Below are positions 33,001 through 44,192 of a stretch of DNA of 64,000 nt, in pieces (within the stretch, counting starts at the first letter, position 1; the number at the start of each line of letters is the position of its first letter). The notes beneath the pieces are model-generated. The model had not been told where the DNA came from, did not search any database, and saw nothing but the letters and a program-made list of their open reading frames with translations. Position numbers and translations under genes: made by a program. This DNA comes from Rhipicephalus microplus (Eukaryota > Arthropoda > Arachnida > Ixodida > Ixodidae): the NCBI RefSeq assembly GCF_043290135.1, contig NC_134705.1, positions 100,938,239 through 101,002,238 on the forward strand, given 5' to 3'.

Positions 33001-33478
33001 CATTTCTGCCTTGGCCCGGGCCCCGTACATCTCGCATGCTATCAGTGACACAGTTGAAATCCCCACATAGCACTGTCGCGCACTCGTCCATGAAATAGGG
33101 CGATAACGATCGAAAAAAAGCGTTCGTGTCCCTCTTTCGCATCGGCGCGTACACACATACAAAGCGCATGCGCAGGCTGCCTATCTTACATTTCAACTGC
33201 AACACTCGACCGTCGCTATCAACAGTGCAAAAGAGCGTGGAAAAAAGGGCGGTGTTCATTATCACCGCGCCGACACCGCAACTGCGCGTGGAAGCTAGCG
33301 AAAAATAGCACGGCAAATTGAAACGATTACGAAAGGCTGTTACATCTGCCGTCGACACAAAATTTACTTCTTGAAGAAACAAAAGGTGAATAAAATTCTC
33401 TCTAGCAAAATGGATAACCTCTGTCTGTTTATCGGGTTTACAAAACCCCTGTATATTTAGGGTAACTATGTTAACCAT
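30065..33478 (-). pseudogene. Element C ORF2: endonuclease-RT with premature TGA
   Basis: The frame opens at ATG (MVNIVTLNIQGFCK) and runs 1,078 codons to TGA at 30,242-30,244. The same frame continues for 58 more codons to TAA at 30,065-30,067, and those residues (FRETLVCFLEVQLAAHGEIEFLRHW...) align with the C-terminus of B (LLWAYLSKELEASGEDWFLRRW). The full frame would be about the length of B ORF2. The TGA sits where B and D have Arg, fitting a single C-to-T change. Endonuclease motifs are TLNIQGF, LQEVNF, GDFNCVTD, SDHFPVV; RT has SLDQEHAFDRV and SAYADDVTVFA; a CPNCGNTETATHAVSAC knuckle follows. Loss of the last 58 residues may or may not abolish function. Confidence 0.85.
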
Positions 33479-33668
33479 GTTGCTAGAGAAATGTTTACTA
33501 AAGGTAGGAATACCTTCCCGCCGGTGAACGACGGGTCAGTCGACGCCCTTTACGTGTCCGGAGGCTTGGACCCGGACGGGCCCTCGGTATGCGGCGTTTC
33601 CGTCACCGCGTGCTTGCTGGGGTTTCCCACTTCCTCGGAGCTTGACGCCGATGATTGGTATGGCCGTT

Positions 33669-34899
33669 TCAAATCCGGTTTGTCCAGCGCATTCCGTAGT
33701 CATCGCCCAAAGGTCCAAAAATGTCGTTCAGTGGGTTCCGGAGTTTGGGGTCTCGGCTCTGCTTCAGCACTCGGGACACCGGGCTCAGCGGTTGTTGGTC
33801 CTGCTGCGTGTTCGGAGGGTCGCTCGATGTTTTCGGATACTGAGGTTCACTCGCGGGCGTACGGTGTCCTCGCCCGACGGCCACCTGACCGCTGGGGTGC
33901 TTGATGCCCACAGGCTTGCCCTGCGAGGGTTCGGTGTTTGGGGGTGCGTCCTCAATGGAGCTTGACGACTGCCTTGTGTCGTCCGATTTCATTGAGGTGA
34001 GCTGACTTGCTCCCGACAGTGACTCCGTCTCCGACACGGATGCGGAGTCGTTTGTCACCTGCGGGCTTGGGGACGAATCTTCAACCACTGCACTCCAGTC
34101 TTGAATGGGCTCTTCCTCCTGAGGGTTGTGCGCCCTCCCACCTTGCACCTCCTCGATGTTGCCCCGGGGGGCAGTGACTTCCGCACGAGGTTCTTGTTCT
34201 GGTTCGGGGGCTCTCGGACTTGTGGGAGGTTTCTCCCCCGCGGCCGCCGCATACGACCTTGGCTGAAGGCAGTCTGCAGTCGCGTGTTCCCCGCCGCACC
34301 GGCGGCATGAGGCGGAACATCCTGTCGTGTCGTGGCCGAATGCTTCGCACCTCGCACATCTCGGGATGTGGCAGTCCTTCCCCACGTGGCCTTCTTGGGA
34401 GCATCGGGAGCAGACTTTCGTCACGCCCCGATAATCGCACAATACACGGTGCCCTTGCACAGTCAGGAAATTCGGCACTGGTTTGATCATCTCCAGCCGT
34501 ACAACTCGGAGACTGTTGCCCACGTGCTGGCGCCCTTTGAACGTTTGTTCACGGATGTCTATTACTTTGCCGTACTGGGTGAATGCTGCAGCCAAAGAGG
34601 CATCCCCAAGAAAGAGGGGGCACCTGAAGACTGTTACTGCGACTACTTGAGGTCCGACTTGGGCGACTGGTACAGAGACTCCGTTGAGGAAGAAACTTCC
34701 CCGCGACGAAAGCTTCACTGCGGCCGCCGCAGTGGCTACTGCAATGCAGAACTTCGTTCCGCCTTGGTGCTGAAGGGACTTGAGACCTCATGGCCCAGTT
34801 ACTTCTTCAATTGCGTCGATGATTTCATCTGCGGCAGAATCCGTCGAAGCGTTGAAGCAAAAGCAGTGCGCTTTAGGAGGGGGTGCCCGGAAAGCCATC
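33669..34899 (-). pseudogene. Element C ORF1: zinc-knuckle protein, broken near its start
   Basis: The C-terminal 373 codons (34,787 down to 33,669) are open and include RVVRLEMIKPVPNFLTVQGHRVLCDYRG, then CSRCSQEGHVGKDC, CARCEAFGHDTTGC and CRRCGGEHATADC, and a long acidic Ser/Pro-rich tail. The expected N-terminus is recognisable from an ATG at 34,899 (MAFRAPPPKAHC) and from CFNASTDSAADEIIDAIEEVTG, but the two parts are in different frames around a T5 run (34,856-34,860), and an in-frame TGA follows at 34,788-34,790. Unless initiation is unusual, ORF1 is dead. Confidence 0.75.
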
Positions 34900-34984
34900 C
34901 TCGCGTTGCAGGCAACCGGCCGAGCCGATCGCGGGCCCCGGGGGATGACTAAGCTTGAAAAACTTGCCGCCTGTTGACTAAAAA

Positions 34985-35012
34985 GATCCTAGCCAAAAGG
35001 CCGAGAAGCGAT
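34985..35012 (-). pseudogene. U2: U2 snRNA locus 2, 5' part
   Basis: Minus strand ATCGCTTCTCGGCCTTTTGG then CTAGGATC: U2 nucleotides 1-28 with one A-to-G change. Element C begins immediately after. Confidence 0.9.
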
Positions 35013-37502
35013 GCAATTCATTAGCACGTAATTAAAATCCATTCTTTCACACCTCGTACTTAGTTCTGGCCAAAAGCCGGGCAAACAGTAGCAAAGCAAT
35101 TCCGACGTCCACCCATGCACAACCAGCATTGTGCACCGACAGCGGCAGCGCTGGCTTCACGGCATTGCTTTTATCCCTGGTCCGCTTGAAGTTTCTTGTT
35201 TCGCTTACAAACATGTTAAAACTGAAACCTTCTTTTTCCCAGAGGTCGAAGCCACGCGTGCAAGCAATTGCTTGCATGTGTATTCTCGAATGTGCCCATG
35301 ACGTCACACCAAATGCTTGCCGGCGAACATTATCAGGCATGTCGCGAGGGATGCTACAGCACTTGTTTTAAAAACTGATGCATAGTGTACATGTACAACT
35401 CAAGCACCAAAGCCTGGAAGGAAAAAAGAAAAAAATTACTGTGCAAAATGTGACTACGTCGCCCATCAGACATGACTTCTACGCTGGCTGCCCAAGCAAC
35501 GCCTCTGCAACGACGCCCACAATCATCGGCAAAAAGGTGTTGCCTTTGGCTGCTTCAGCGCGCTCAACGTATGCCTTGCAAGTTCCGACGTGGCGGAACA
35601 CCGCACCGAGGTCGACGAAGGCCCTGCCGTGAAAGGCAGACCCGGGAATGCGTGCGAAACGTCTACCGCGTGCGTTTTGAAGCCGGTGAATGAAGGGTCA
35701 TGTGGCAGAGGGTGATGGAACGTGAGTGTGCGACATGCCGCTGCGATGTCGTTCAAGCGTTCAACGGGCCGGCAGGCTCTGCCTGTCGTGGTCGAAAACG
35801 TTCGAGTTTTGCTGATTCCGAGGGGTAGGAGTGCTATGGTGGCGTGTACGAGGCGCTGGTGCGGCGCTCCGTCGATCGTGCCAGACGGACATTAGGCGGC
35901 AGAAGGCGGTCGTCAAGTGGTCGCGGAAATCAGTGGAGAAGTACTCGCCTGCGCTTTTCGTCGAATTCCGCTGAGTAAGGTGCGAGAAGACTCGCGACAG
36001 ACGGTCTTCGGGTCTTCGGGAGACGGGTGGTTGCACAAATGCGACCGTGCGTCAATGTGCAGCCATATTCGTGGATTATTTCGCCCTTTATGATAGCTTC
36101 GTCACTGCGCTCGCTGGTGTTGCTTGTTTTTGTTGACCTTCACTTGTGGCTCACACCCACTGTGGGGGATTAGCCGGCTTGTTGTTCTGCTTCTTCGACT
36201 TCTACATACTCGGCTTAGTGAAGCTGTGAGGAGTGATGAGTGGGTACAGAGGCAAAGCACAGCAAAGCGCGCCCGGGCGTGATCTCACGCGTCCTGGGTT
36301 CCACGGCGCTTCAGGTACGTGCGTGGTGCGTCCGTACGTCTACTGCGCAATTTTCTTGGAACTTCCAGCAACTGGCAATTCCATTCAGGTGAGCGTGCGA
36401 GGATGTTTGTTGTAATTAACGAGAGCCCACGGTGGATGAGCTGGTATGAGATGGTGTTCAGAAATGCAGTGTGTGATCAACAAGGTGATGTCCGCCTTGG
36501 TGGTCTAGTGGCTGTAAGGTACTCGGCTGCTGACCCGCAGGTTGTGGGATCAAATCCCGGCCGTGGCGGCTGCATTTCCCTGTGCTCAGATTAGGGTGTA
36601 CGTTAAAGAACCCCAGGTGGTCGAAATTTCCGGAGCCCTCCATTACGGCATCTCTCATAATCATATGGTGGTTTTGGGACGTCAAACCCCACATATCATC
36701 ATATCGTCATCAAGGTGATGGCTGAGGGCGCCAGCGAGGTAGCTGACCGCGTGGCAAAGAATAACAGCCACCGCTGGCAGAAGCTGGGACCCAGGTCAGT
36801 GGACATAGGAAAAGCACATCGGGGCTTTGCCGCTCCACCGTACAGCAGGTGTGTGCGGGGTGGGTCCTGTGGCGTTCTTTGCGATTTTAATTTGTGATGG
36901 GGAATAATAGTGTAGATGCATAGACGTGGCGAGATTACGCGTCTTCAGGTTAAGACGTCGCGTGAAGATGTGAAATAAAAATGCCTTCGCTTGTCACTGC
37001 AACTGTAAAAAGAAACACCAACAACCATTTTCTCTTAGAGGCTGTTTTATTTTTCGTTCCGAAACGGGTGAATTCGAAAAGCGGAAATAGCTTGGCGCAT
37101 ACATACACACTTCTACACACATACATACACATCATATACACACTTCTAGTTTTCCTCCGAAACAGTAGTAGTAACAATAAATTACTCAATAGTTTTATTA
37201 ATGTGAGTAGGGATGTTTAAAAAAATAAAAAACTTGAGTATGTTCGTTTGAACATAACCAAAAAAAAGGAGGGGGGCCCTCGCATTATGAAATTTCCACA
37301 GAAACATTTATTTTGCCCAGAGCAATCGTAAGTGTAAACACAGCTAGCGCACTCCCCGCACGCGAATACCGCGTCACCCGGGGCGGCGTGACGCCACCGT
37401 CTCGGACACTCGCCGCACCCACGCCGTTTACCCCAAAATCATTGGTGAATCCGAACACTCTTTCTATCGCTGAATTTATTGTCGAACTCACCCCCCCGCA
37501 GG
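35013..37502 (-). repeat. U2 array spacer 2
   Basis: Near-copy of spacer 1, about 2.49 kb. It differs by small indels, for example an extra CAAGCAATTG near 35,262, one G fewer near 36,275, and a run of seven C near 37,491-37,497 in the stem downstream of U2. Confidence 0.85.
36491..36710 (+). mobile_element. tRNA-derived SINE in spacer 2
   Basis: Same 220-bp SINE with the same flanking CAAGGTGATG (36,481-36,490 and 36,711-36,720) as in spacer 1, so the copy is inherited by array duplication. Confidence 0.8.
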
Positions 37503-37661
37503 GGTGAGTGGGCCGATCCCGGAGGTAGTGCAATACCGGGCCAACCCGTGGCGGAGGTGAAGCAAGCTTCAAGCACTCCGCCGCATTACAAAAATAAGTT
37601 TAATATCTTGGATCCAAATAGGATCCGTATCAGATATTAAGCTGATAAGAACAGATACTAC
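37503..37661 (-). pseudogene. U2: U2 snRNA locus 3, 3' part
   Basis: U2 from about TGTAGTATCTGTTCTTATCA to the 3' end. The GTAG before TATCTG may belong to U2 or to the end of element D, since both end in GTAG. The stem, Sm-site and 3' domain blocks are as in locus 2. Confidence 0.9.
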
Positions 37662-38033
37662 AACAAAGAGAATTTATTTGTACGGGTTTCGGAATTATTT
37701 ACATCTGTCTTCACCGACAATGATCTTCTTGTTCTCTTGTTGCTTCGTGTTCCTGGGGCCGCGATGCACGCTATCTCGTTCTATCTTCTACGTGAACCAT
37801 GCACTTGCCCTATAACATCCTTATACAACGTTACAAAGAAGGGGTGACATAAGAAGGCGCTCAACACTGAATCGCGAGGAGGAAATGATGCTGTATACAC
37901 TTCACACAAGTGTGCAGGCACATTCGTATACAAGCCACACGAAAGGATTACAATAAGTGGTGTTATTACATCTGCTTATGTCACTTCACAGGCCCATTTG
38001 TCCTTGCGTGTTTATCCAAGGGGGGGCGGGAGG

Positions 38034-41000
38034 CTAATATGGGGTGATTGGGAGGTGGATCTTCCTTTCCTTAACAAAAAGGAATTTTGTATGCCAGCGG
38101 CGAAGAAATGCTTCCTCGCCGTTTGCCTCTAGCTCTTTCGCTAGGGAGTTCCGCAAAAGTCTGCGGATTCGTGATATTGCGGGGAATGCTGCACGGATCG
38201 GCGTTTTCCGAGCCTCAGCCAGGCAACGGCGCTTCCATATTATGAACATGGTGCATACGATAACCAATCGTGCGAACGCACCCTTGTTCTGGGCCAGTGC
38301 TGGGGGGGGGGGGGGTCGGATCTTGAATTCTCGCGCCACCAGCCGCCAGACGGGTATAGCAGCGGTGCACTCGTACAACGCGTGCTTCGATGTTTCAGTG
38401 GCCCGACAGTTGGGGCACTGGTCTGATGGTACCACTCCGAAGTTCTTTAATCGCTGCCGTGTTGGGAGGACGTCCCAATTCAACTTCCACACGAAGTCTT
38501 GCACTTCTCTTGCGCAAAGGCGGCCTCTTTGTAGCGCTTTCTTTTTCCATGCGCCGACTTTCATTCTCTCTTCTTCCGAGAGCTGGTTTATTACTAGAGC
38601 CTCCGCAATACTGACGGGCGGATCTTTGTCAATGTCGCACTCGGAGGCTTCCTTCTGTAGCATGCGCATTGTTATTGCCGCTGTTTTGTAGAACTGCGAC
38701 GGTGTTTCCGCGAGTGGTCCCGTATGTCTCCCTGCGTCGAGAAACTCTGCGTTCGTACTCGCCCAGTATCGCAGGAGGTTCCTGCCGATGAATTCGCCAG
38801 CTTGGTGCAGGGCTCGTGTTGTCTTTAGGGCTAGAATTTTGCTCATTGCCGTGACGTGTGGTAAGGCGAGACCCCCTTCGCTCGTCGGTAGATAGAACAG
38901 GTTGCGCCTAATCGGGGCAGGTTTCCCGTCCCACAATAGGTGCCCGATGATCTTATTCAGTTGGCTTGCTATTCGGGTTGGGATCACCGCCACCCGGCTA
39001 ACGTGGTTTGCGAAAGCGCATACGCTCAACTTGACTACATGTGCCTCCTCCCGCAGGTTGAGCTCAAGGCTTTCGGCGCGGGTAGCTACCCGTTGAGCAC
39101 GCTCCAGCGCTTGCTGCCAAGTCTTCTCTGTCACGCCGTTACAGCTGAAGTATATTCCGAGGACCTTCACCGTGTCTACCGTCCCAATATTCCCGAGTGC
39201 CTCTTTAGGGAAGGAGCCAAAAATAAGCGCTTTGCTTTTCTCCGAGTTCAACTCGGCGCCAGAGGCCTGGGCGTAACGGTGGAAGGCGCTCCGAAACTCG
39301 CGTAAGCCGCACTCGTCGCTTAAAAAAAGACACACATCGTCGGCGTACGCTAGCACCTTGAGCTCGTCGCTTCCGGTCAGTGGGAAGCCTCGGATGTTGG
39401 AGGCTGTGGTCAGGCTTGTCAGGAGCGGTTCGATCGAGAGGATGAACAGGGTAGGACCCAACGGGCAGCCCTGTCTTATACCACGAGTTTAGCTAAAGGA
39501 AGGCGTGACCGCACCGTTCACAACCACGTTGCTCGTCAAGTCCGAGTATAGAAGCTTGATGAGGTCGATGAAAGTCGTTGGTAAGCCGAACTCCTGCATA
39601 ACCTGGAATAGGTACGCATGTCTGACCTTGTCAAATGCTTTCGCTTGGTCTAGTGAAAAAAATACACCGAAAAGTTTCTTCTGGGTCATGTACTCGAAAG
39701 CATCTCTCGTGACCGTTAGGTTCGCATACATGGAGCGGCCGGGAACAGCACACGCCTGGCAAGGGGAGATTAACGTCGACAAGAGTGGCTTCAATCTGTT
39801 GTTCAAGATGGCAGCAGTGATCTTATAATCGACATTAAGCAGGGTTATCGGGCGCCACGATGCTGGGTCCTCTGGGGGTGAGCCCTCCTTGTACAACAGT
39901 ACTATGCCGCCGGGCACCAAAGGAGGCGGGTTTTTTCTGTTCAGTGAGAAAGGCCTTCACTGTTTCCAGAAGGGCGTCGCCCAAGGAGTCGAAGAACGTG
40001 GCGTAAAAACCCGCCGTGAGCCCATCCGGTCCCGGGGCTGAATTCGGGGGCATGTTTCGTATAGCGCTGCTCAATTCTTCCATCGTTGCTTCACGGCATA
40101 GACTCTCGAGCTCCTCCTCCTCCGGGTGCCGGAGATTCTGGCAGAGGGATTTAACCAGATGTAGTGGGGGACCGTCTTCTCGTGGTTCTCTTTCTTGGAA
40201 GCGGCTTGCAAAGCGGTTTTGGAAGATGCCTGCTATTTCTTGCGGGTCGGTAGCGATTGAACCGTCTGGGCGTTTCACCTCTGCCAGTTGCATACCACCA
40301 TTTCCGTGCACTTCTCTTATGTCGTCGTAGAAGGAGTTCTCTTGACCTGTTGGCTGTGCCCGCCGGCTTGTCCTGCGTTGAAGCAGTTTGGCGTGGGTCT
40401 CTTCCAAAGCGGCGAGATAATCCCTTGTGCATGATGTCAGGAGCTCTGCCCTCCGTATAATTTGTATCCTGCGGAGGATTTCATTCATCTGCTGTGTCAG
40501 CCTCTTTTTCCTGTCTCTGCCCTCCTCCTGCAAGATGTCCTTCCACGAGCTCTTCAGCAGGTCCCAACTTTGCGGGTTTAAGGGACCAGCGGATTCTACT
40601 GACTCCCGCAGGCGGTCTTCGATTCGGGCGACGCAAACGTCGTCATGCAGAAGGTTGGGATCTATCCGCCAGCCTAGGTCTCCCAGGCGTTGTCCGGGTG
40701 TTCCTCTCAACAACGCCACAAGCGGAGCATGATCCGATCTTTTTGCGAGGTCTATGGGGGGGGGGGGGGTCAACACTTCGCACCTAACTACTGAGGGAAC
40801 CAAGTAGTCCGGGAGATAGATGCGATCAATTCGGCTTTGCGTGGTGCGTGAGGTCCTGGTTGGCACGAACCGATCATTGTGCATATGTACCCAAACGTCC
40901 GTTAGGTTGATATGTCTTAGGACGTTTACCAATTCCCTTGCGTGGTATGTTGACCCCCTCTGGCCGGGACCCCTCAAGTCTCGCTGTGCGTTGACGACGC

Positions 41001-41427
41001 AATTAAAGTCGCCGAGTACGTGCGGAAGTGGTTCTAACACGAGCTGGTGTATCTCCGCAAAAAAAGCGTTCGTGTCGGACCTCGTGACCGGGGCATAAAT
41101 ATTGACGAATCGGATCTTTTTGCCGTTCACAAAAACGTCCAGCATCAGCATGCGCCCATTCGTTCCAAAAGTGCAAAAGGATTTCTTCCTGAAACGGTTG
41201 GAAATGAAGATAACACCAACTCCGCAGGATTTGGAGCTGGTTAACGAAAAGGCATCCACCTGGAATTTCCGACGGAATATGGCCACGTCTAATGGGGTCC
41301 TGAAGTTCGTTTCTTGCACAAAAAGGATATCTATGGCTTGTGCCTGTGCGTACATTAGTACGTCCCTCTGTTTAGACTCGTCGCGAAAGCAGCGAACATT
41401 CCAGGTGGCGAACGTAAACATACACAA
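38034..41427 (-). pseudogene. Element D ORF2: endonuclease-RT, frameshift plus nonsense
   Basis: Aligned with B, the product starts at ATG 41,427 (MCMFTFATWNVRCFRD) with endonuclease motifs LFVQETNF, LGDFNCVVN and SDHAPLVA. Near 39,905 one extra base (in CGGCGGC) shifts the frame: FGARR should lead directly into IVLLYKEGSPPEDPASW. An in-frame TAA at 39,489-39,491 then replaces the Tyr of the B motif EYTRGIRQGC. The last 475 codons (YADDVCLFLS, CPNCRATETSKHALYEC) are open to 38,034. Two independent lesions make this copy non-autonomous. Confidence 0.85.
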
Positions 41428-42186
41428 ACAAAGTCGAGGCTCCGGCGAACGAAGGAGGGGAGCAGAGAGGGAAGCAAAGTGAGCGCCGCTGATACCGGAA
41501 AGGGTGCCGATTTACGTCATGACAGGCTTGGGCGCGCTAGGCGTGCGCGGAAGGCAGTCTGGGCAACACCACCTAGATAAGTTGGTCTGGGGCGAACGGT
41601 CGACACAGAAGCCAGGGCGCCTCAGGATGCATCTATGAAAACCACGTGGGAGAGGGGACGGAGGAATACGGAAGCGAGCGTGGCCGGAGGAGTGTCAACA
41701 AACGACTCGCAGGAGTGGAGGGTGGCGTGAAGCCGTGCACGGTCGCGCAAGGCAAAGTGGAATGGGCTCGTGACGTCATTTTTATGTATGCCGCTGCCGG
41801 GCGTGAGCTTAGAGTAGCTGGGAGCTGCGCAGTCGGCGAGGGCGCGGAGCAGCGCATACAGGGAACTTGAAGGCGGCAGGTTTGGCTAAAGACGAAGGGC
41901 AGACGACACCACCAGTGTGAGCTGCGTCGCAGCAAAAAACAGAATAAAGTGAACCAGAAGGAATGTAACAAACTAAGCAGGAGCAGACGACGCGAGCTGC
42001 GTCGCCGCAAAACACAGAGGGAAGCCAGGTGGAACCAGTGAAATGGAAAAAAAACCTCGCCCGGCACAGAGGACGCGAACAGCGACTGCTCACTCCAGGT
42101 GGAAAGGCGCGGCACGTCCGAGGCGCGCAAACAACCTCCCCCCCCCCCCCCGCCCCGTCGCCGCATGGCGCCGAGACGCCGGCAGC
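41428..42186 (-). other. Element D ORF1-ORF2 gap
   Basis: 759 bp without a recognised coding segment. It contains a duplicated phrase (AACAGAATAAAGTGAACCAG near 41,938 and related CGAGCTGCGTCGCCGCA near 41,992) and a C-rich homopolymer near 42,137-42,150. The corresponding gaps in B and C are only 178 and 190 bp, so part of it may be a separate insertion. I could not name it. Confidence 0.4.
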
Positions 42187-43791
42187 CTACTCGATTGTTT
42201 CGCCGCCATCCGCGGGGGGATCCCCTTTGGACGCGGCGTTCTTACCCAACCTCGGGGTCTTCGGCGGGGCGTCGCTGTCGCTGCTGCTAACTTCAAGCCC
42301 GGTCCGCCGCTGCCTCGCCTCACGAGTGGGGGAGCCCTCACGGGAGTCGCGCTGCGGCTCGTCTCCTTGACGGCGACGCGAGCGAGACCTCGGCTCGCGG
42401 CCCGTGTCGCGACTTGAGGCCCGCGCGCCCGAATCGCGACCAGCCCCGTCTCCGCGGCGACGACGCGAGCGCGAGCGAGATCTCCGCTCACGGCCAGACG
42501 CCGGGTGAACCACGGGCGGGTCCGGTCGCCGGCCCTTGTGGGGCACAACTCGCTCGGGGGAAGGGTTTGGCGACGCGCGGTCGTCGACTTCAGGCAGGGC
42601 GTAGTGCCCGCGGCTCACGATAGGCCTGTCATCCCGGGCCGGGGCTTGCGAAAGCGCTCCCAAATCTTGTGCCGTGACAGGGGCCAGCACATTGGCCGGC
42701 GCATCGGAGACGGGGTGGCTTGTCTCCTCTTGCTCAGGAGGCGCCTGGGACGCGTCTTCTAAGGTAGCCAAAGGCGGCCAGTCCTCGGCGCTCGATAGGC
42801 TTGCGGGTGTCGTAAGGGACGCCGATCGCGTCGGGCCCGTCTCGGTATCAATTGAGTCTGCGCCAGAGGACGCCGACGCCGAAGCAACGAAGGCAGACGC
42901 TCCGCGCGCCTCTTCCTTGACACCTGAAGACGCCGCACTGCTGCTTGCGCTCGAGTCTGACTCCCCGTCGCGACGCCAAGAGAGGGGGCCCTCTGCGGTC
43001 GTGCGGGGCGCGGACTTAGGCGTAAGGACCTGTAGACGCGAAGAGATCTCACCCGACCTCGGCGAAGGGGCGCCGGATGACTGGCTAGTTGCTGCGTTGG
43101 TGACTGTCAGCACTGATGAACCACGGGCAGCGGCTGCGTAGGAACGCCTGCGGAAACACTCGCGCGTCCCGTGACGGCCCCCGCAACGCGTACACTCGGC
43201 TGTGCAGCCCTCTGTGTCGTGGCCGAAGACGCCACAACGCTTGCAAAACGCGGCCGTGCACGCGGTCGCCATGTGCCCGACCTCGCCGCAGCGTGCGCAT
43301 ACCCGACGCATGCCTCTATACTCGCACATTACTTTGTGCCCCGCAATCGTTATGAAGTTGGGGACAGGGCGACGCATCTCAATTTTCACGAGACGCACCC
43401 CGTTCAACTTGGTCTGGCGAGTGGCTAGGGTGGCGAACGAAATGCCCTTCAGCTTACAACACTGGGCTAAGGCATTACTAAGCGTCTCATCCGACAGAAA
43501 ACCGGGGTAGCGGTAGACGTTCACGTACGTAACAGGTGGCCCGACTGCCTCTACCAGCACATTCACTCCGTTAACCTTAAAGCCTTCTGCGACCATTAGC
43601 TTCGTCGCCTGACTAGCATTGCGGGTGCAAACAAGAAATTTTGATCCCCCCATGTGTTGGAGCATCAATACACTATCATCTCCGGCTGTTTCCTCTACTG
43701 CGTCTAATGAATCGTCCACAGAAACGTCGCCTTCGGGCGCTGAAAACATAAAACAATTCTCCCTCACCGGGAGTTCAAATGGTGTGGCCAT
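42187..43791 (-). CDS. Element D ORF1: gag-like zinc-knuckle protein
   Basis: 534 residues from the ATG at 43,791 (MATPFELPVRENCFMFSAPEGD), preferred over an upstream in-frame GTG because B begins at the same place. An N-terminal globular region includes YVNVYRYPGFLSDETL and RRPVPNFITIAGHKVMCEYRGMRR, followed by CARCGEVGHMATAC, CKRCGVFGHDTEGC and CTRCGGRHGTREC. The tail is rich in Ser, Ala, Pro and then Arg-Ser (SRSRRRRGD). It should bind element RNA and accompany ORF2 protein. It is the only intact ORF1 of the U2-inserted elements. Confidence 0.85.
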   Translation of the reverse strand: MATPFELPVRENCFMFSAPEGDVSVDDSLDAVEETAGDDSVLMLQHMGGSKFLVCTRNASQATKLMVAEGFKVNGVNVLVEAVGPPVTYVNVYRYPGFLSDETLSNALAQCCKLKGISFATLATRQTKLNGVRLVKIEMRRPVPNFITIAGHKVMCEYRGMRRVCARCGEVGHMATACTAAFCKRCGVFGHDTEGCTAECTRCGGRHGTRECFRRRSYAAAARGSSVLTVTNAATSQSSGAPSPRSGEISSRLQVLTPKSAPRTTAEGPLSWRRDGESDSSASSSAASSGVKEEARGASAFVASASASSGADSIDTETGPTRSASLTTPASLSSAEDWPPLATLEDASQAPPEQEETSHPVSDAPANVLAPVTAQDLGALSQAPARDDRPIVSRGHYALPEVDDRASPNPSPERVVPHKGRRPDPPVVHPASGRERRSRSRSRRRRGDGAGRDSGARASSRDTGREPRSRSRRRQGDEPQRDSREGSPTREARQRRTGLEVSSSDSDAPPKTPRLGKNAASKGDPPADGGETIE

Positions 43792-44157
43792 ACTGGTAGG
43801 TAGATTCCGCAAGTCGCCGGGTCGGGCGAGGCTTGAGGACGACTCGTTACGTGCAGGTGAGCTGCACACTGGTAGAACGCGGCTCAGCCGAGGCCGGGGC
43901 CGCGCAGGACTAGGTAGTGCCCGGTGGACCGCAGGGGGGCTCCGGGACGGCAGGCGTGGGCCGGGGACCTTGCACCACCAGGCATGGGGCGAGCGGGCAC
44001 TAGGCAGGAGCCGGGAACCCGAGACGGCAGGCGGGCGCGCGGAGCGGCGCTGCCACAGGAACGACCACTTGCACGAACTTCACAAGAACCGGGTGCCGAC
44101 GCCAACGTGATGTGACCCCAGGTCTCGCAAAGTAACTCGTAGAAAACAGCTAGCTCG

Positions 44158-44192
44158 ACACTTTGAACTTAGCCAAAACGCCGAGAAGCGAT
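44158..44192 (-). pseudogene. U2: U2 snRNA locus 3, 5' part
   Basis: U2 nucleotides 1 to about 35, with C-to-G in GGCG and A-to-T in AAGTTC relative to the standard sequence. It ends with AAAGTGT and then element D 5' bases. Confidence 0.88.

Larger units (their letters stand above)
29793..34984 (-). mobile_element. Element C: Tx1-like LINE inserted in U2 locus 2
   Basis: About 5.19 kb between the two halves of one U2 gene, same orientation as U2. Order: very short 5' leader, broken ORF1, 190-bp gap, ORF2 with one in-frame stop, and a 3' UTR ending AATAAAACATTTCTCAAT immediately before U2 CTGTTC. Proteins are related to but clearly diverged from those of B and D, so it is a second Tx1-like family at the same target. 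Confidence 0.85.
37662..44157 (-). mobile_element. Element D: Tx1-like LINE inserted in U2 locus 3
   Basis: About 6.5 kb in U2 orientation. The 3' end (AATAAATTCTCTTTGTTGTAG, then TATCTG of U2) and 5' end match B, so B and D are one family. ORF1 is intact and ORF2 is broken. D has a 759-bp ORF1-ORF2 gap where B has 178 bp, so extra DNA may sit there. The gap-rich G/C runs near 38,308 and 42,138 are homopolymers. Confidence 0.85.
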
